Below, piece after piece: positions 63,516 through 64,000 of a stretch of 64,000 nt of DNA; the first letter of the stretch is position 1; every line of letters begins with the position of its first letter. A program made the translations under genes and the position numbers. This DNA comes from Sulfurimicrobium sp. (GTDB lineage: Bacteria > Pseudomonadota > Gammaproteobacteria > Burkholderiales > Sulfuricellaceae). The stretch covers positions 124,001 through 188,000 of the forward strand of contig JAUSBJ010000035.1 in assembly GCA_030652035.1 (NCBI GenBank), read 5' to 3'. Under the pieces are notes generated by a model. The model was given only the letters and a program-made list of their open reading frames with translations. It was not told where the DNA came from and made no database searches.

Positions 63516-63937
63516 GTGCCTGCCCGGAGATCTTCTCAGGGGCATTCTGACCTGGCCAATTCTCGCGTTCGTTCGCAGCCTAATAGCCATTCAGGCTGAA
63601 ATATCGCCATTGCAGGTCAGATATTAAGCCGAGCCCTCCATCGAGGTTAATTAATTGTGACCGACTACTGGCTCCTTGCGCGCTCACCGATGTTTCAATC
63701 CATCGGCACTATTCTTGAGCGCCCCTTTCAACCCAAAAAAAACAGTTAACCGCAAAGGGCGCAAAGGAACGCGAAGGAATTCAGTCGCTTGGACGGCGTG
63801 TGCGGCATACCCGATGGGTGATCTGTTCAAATTCATTAACGCCTCGTTTTACTTTGCGAACCTTTGCGTCCTTTGCGGTGAAAGCGGTTTTCAGGTTCAA
63901 CACTTTGATCACCACCAGCACACTGCTGGCGCGCCAA
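63516..63937. other. Intergenic region with CGCAAAGG-type inverted repeat
   Basis: About 420 bp with no convincing gene. Its main feature is a pair of inverted arms, 63747-63777 (AACCGCAAAGGGCGCAAAGG...) and 63852-63879 (CTTTGCG...CCTTTGCGGT), separated by about 75 bp. Each arm has repeated CGCAAAGG units. This repeat type is known in intergenic DNA of several environmental proteobacteria. Other parts are featureless. Confidence 0.55.
63747..63879. repeat. Inverted repeat of CGCAAAGG units
   Basis: Left arm CCGCAAAGGGCGCAAAGGAA and right arm (reverse complement) CCGCAAAGGACGCAAAGGTT differ at a few positions. The arms would pair as a long stem around a 75-bp loop. It may be a mobile palindromic element. 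Confidence 0.6.
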
Positions 63938-64000
63938 TCACTTGTTGTGGCAGTTGTTGCAAATCTGCGTCCCCGCGCCAATGCGCAGCCTCTTGTAACC
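63938..64000 (-). CDS. 3' end of another c-type cytochrome gene
   Basis: At the right edge the minus strand encodes a C-terminal tail GYKRLRIGAGTQICNNCHNK and then stops (TGA at 63938-63940). CNNCH is a haem-binding motif, so the gene continuing beyond the window is very likely another c-type cytochrome. Nothing further can be said about its size. Confidence 0.7.
   Translation of the reverse strand, partial: GYKRLRIGAGTQICNNCHNK

Noticed and set aside
63781-63981. 66-residue minus-strand frame at the right end
   Set aside because: It runs through the CGCAAAGG repeat; a different frame there ends in a haem motif and is the better candidate.

Overview
The window looks like the chromosome of a denitrifying, cytochrome-rich betaproteobacterium (a guess would be the Nitrosomonadales: Sulfuricellaceae or Gallionellaceae). 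It is GC-rich and densely packed. It carries a complete cytochrome cd1 denitrification locus, a periplasmic nitrate reductase, genes for two quinone types (menaquinone MenF/MenD and anaerobic ubiquinone UbiU/V/T), and a very large set of multiheme c-type cytochromes. No rRNA, tRNA, CRISPR array or integrase was seen.

Layout. 1-2.8 kb: menF (5' end outside the window) and menD. 2.8-10.7 kb: small secreted proteins, a diheme cytochrome, SCO1, an FmdE-like protein, and an AT-richer hydrolase gene followed by an attC-like hairpin that resembles a solitary gene cassette. 10.9-14.2 kb: a YhcC-type radical SAM protein and ubiU-ubiV-ubiT. 14.8-26.5 kb, minus strand: nirS-nirT-cytochrome-nirC-nirF-nirDL-nirG-PilJ-like, then cytochrome c4-nirH-hemerythrin, then nirJ-nirN. 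Each of these three nir units is headed by an FNR/DNR-type box. 26.8-31.9 kb, plus strand: napDAGHB, divergent from nirS and with its own box. 32-42 kb: a class A penicillin-binding protein, a diguanylate cyclase, an unknown secreted-protein/cytochrome operon and an unusual signal peptidase I. 42.2-42.8 kb: a RAYT transposase gene flanked by REP palindromes.

42.9-64 kb is the most remarkable region. It holds three paralogous modules with the same gene order: octaheme cytochrome c, four-helix cytochrome b, triheme cytochrome c. These are module B (51519-54976), module A (55560-58456) and module C (60725-63444). Around them are a 24-heme cytochrome built largely of four tandem tetraheme repeats, an 11-heme cytochrome with a 13-glycine linker, two NHL beta-propeller proteins, a ResB/CcsA haem-attachment pair, and at least two probable small proteins (58 and 38 residues). 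All three octahemes use a CX3CH third haem motif, and two use CX4CH for the eighth. Module A has a perfect FNR-type box upstream. By CXXCH-type motif count this region encodes roughly 68 c-type haems, plus the 3' end of one more cytochrome gene at the window edge.

Working model (inference): menaquinol and ubiquinol are oxidised by NapGH, NirT and the three cytochrome b modules. Electrons go either to Nap/NirS in the periplasm or, through the large multiheme proteins, along a long periplasmic or extracellular wire. The three-module b/c system and its giant cytochromes are the best candidate here for a poorly described electron-transfer system.
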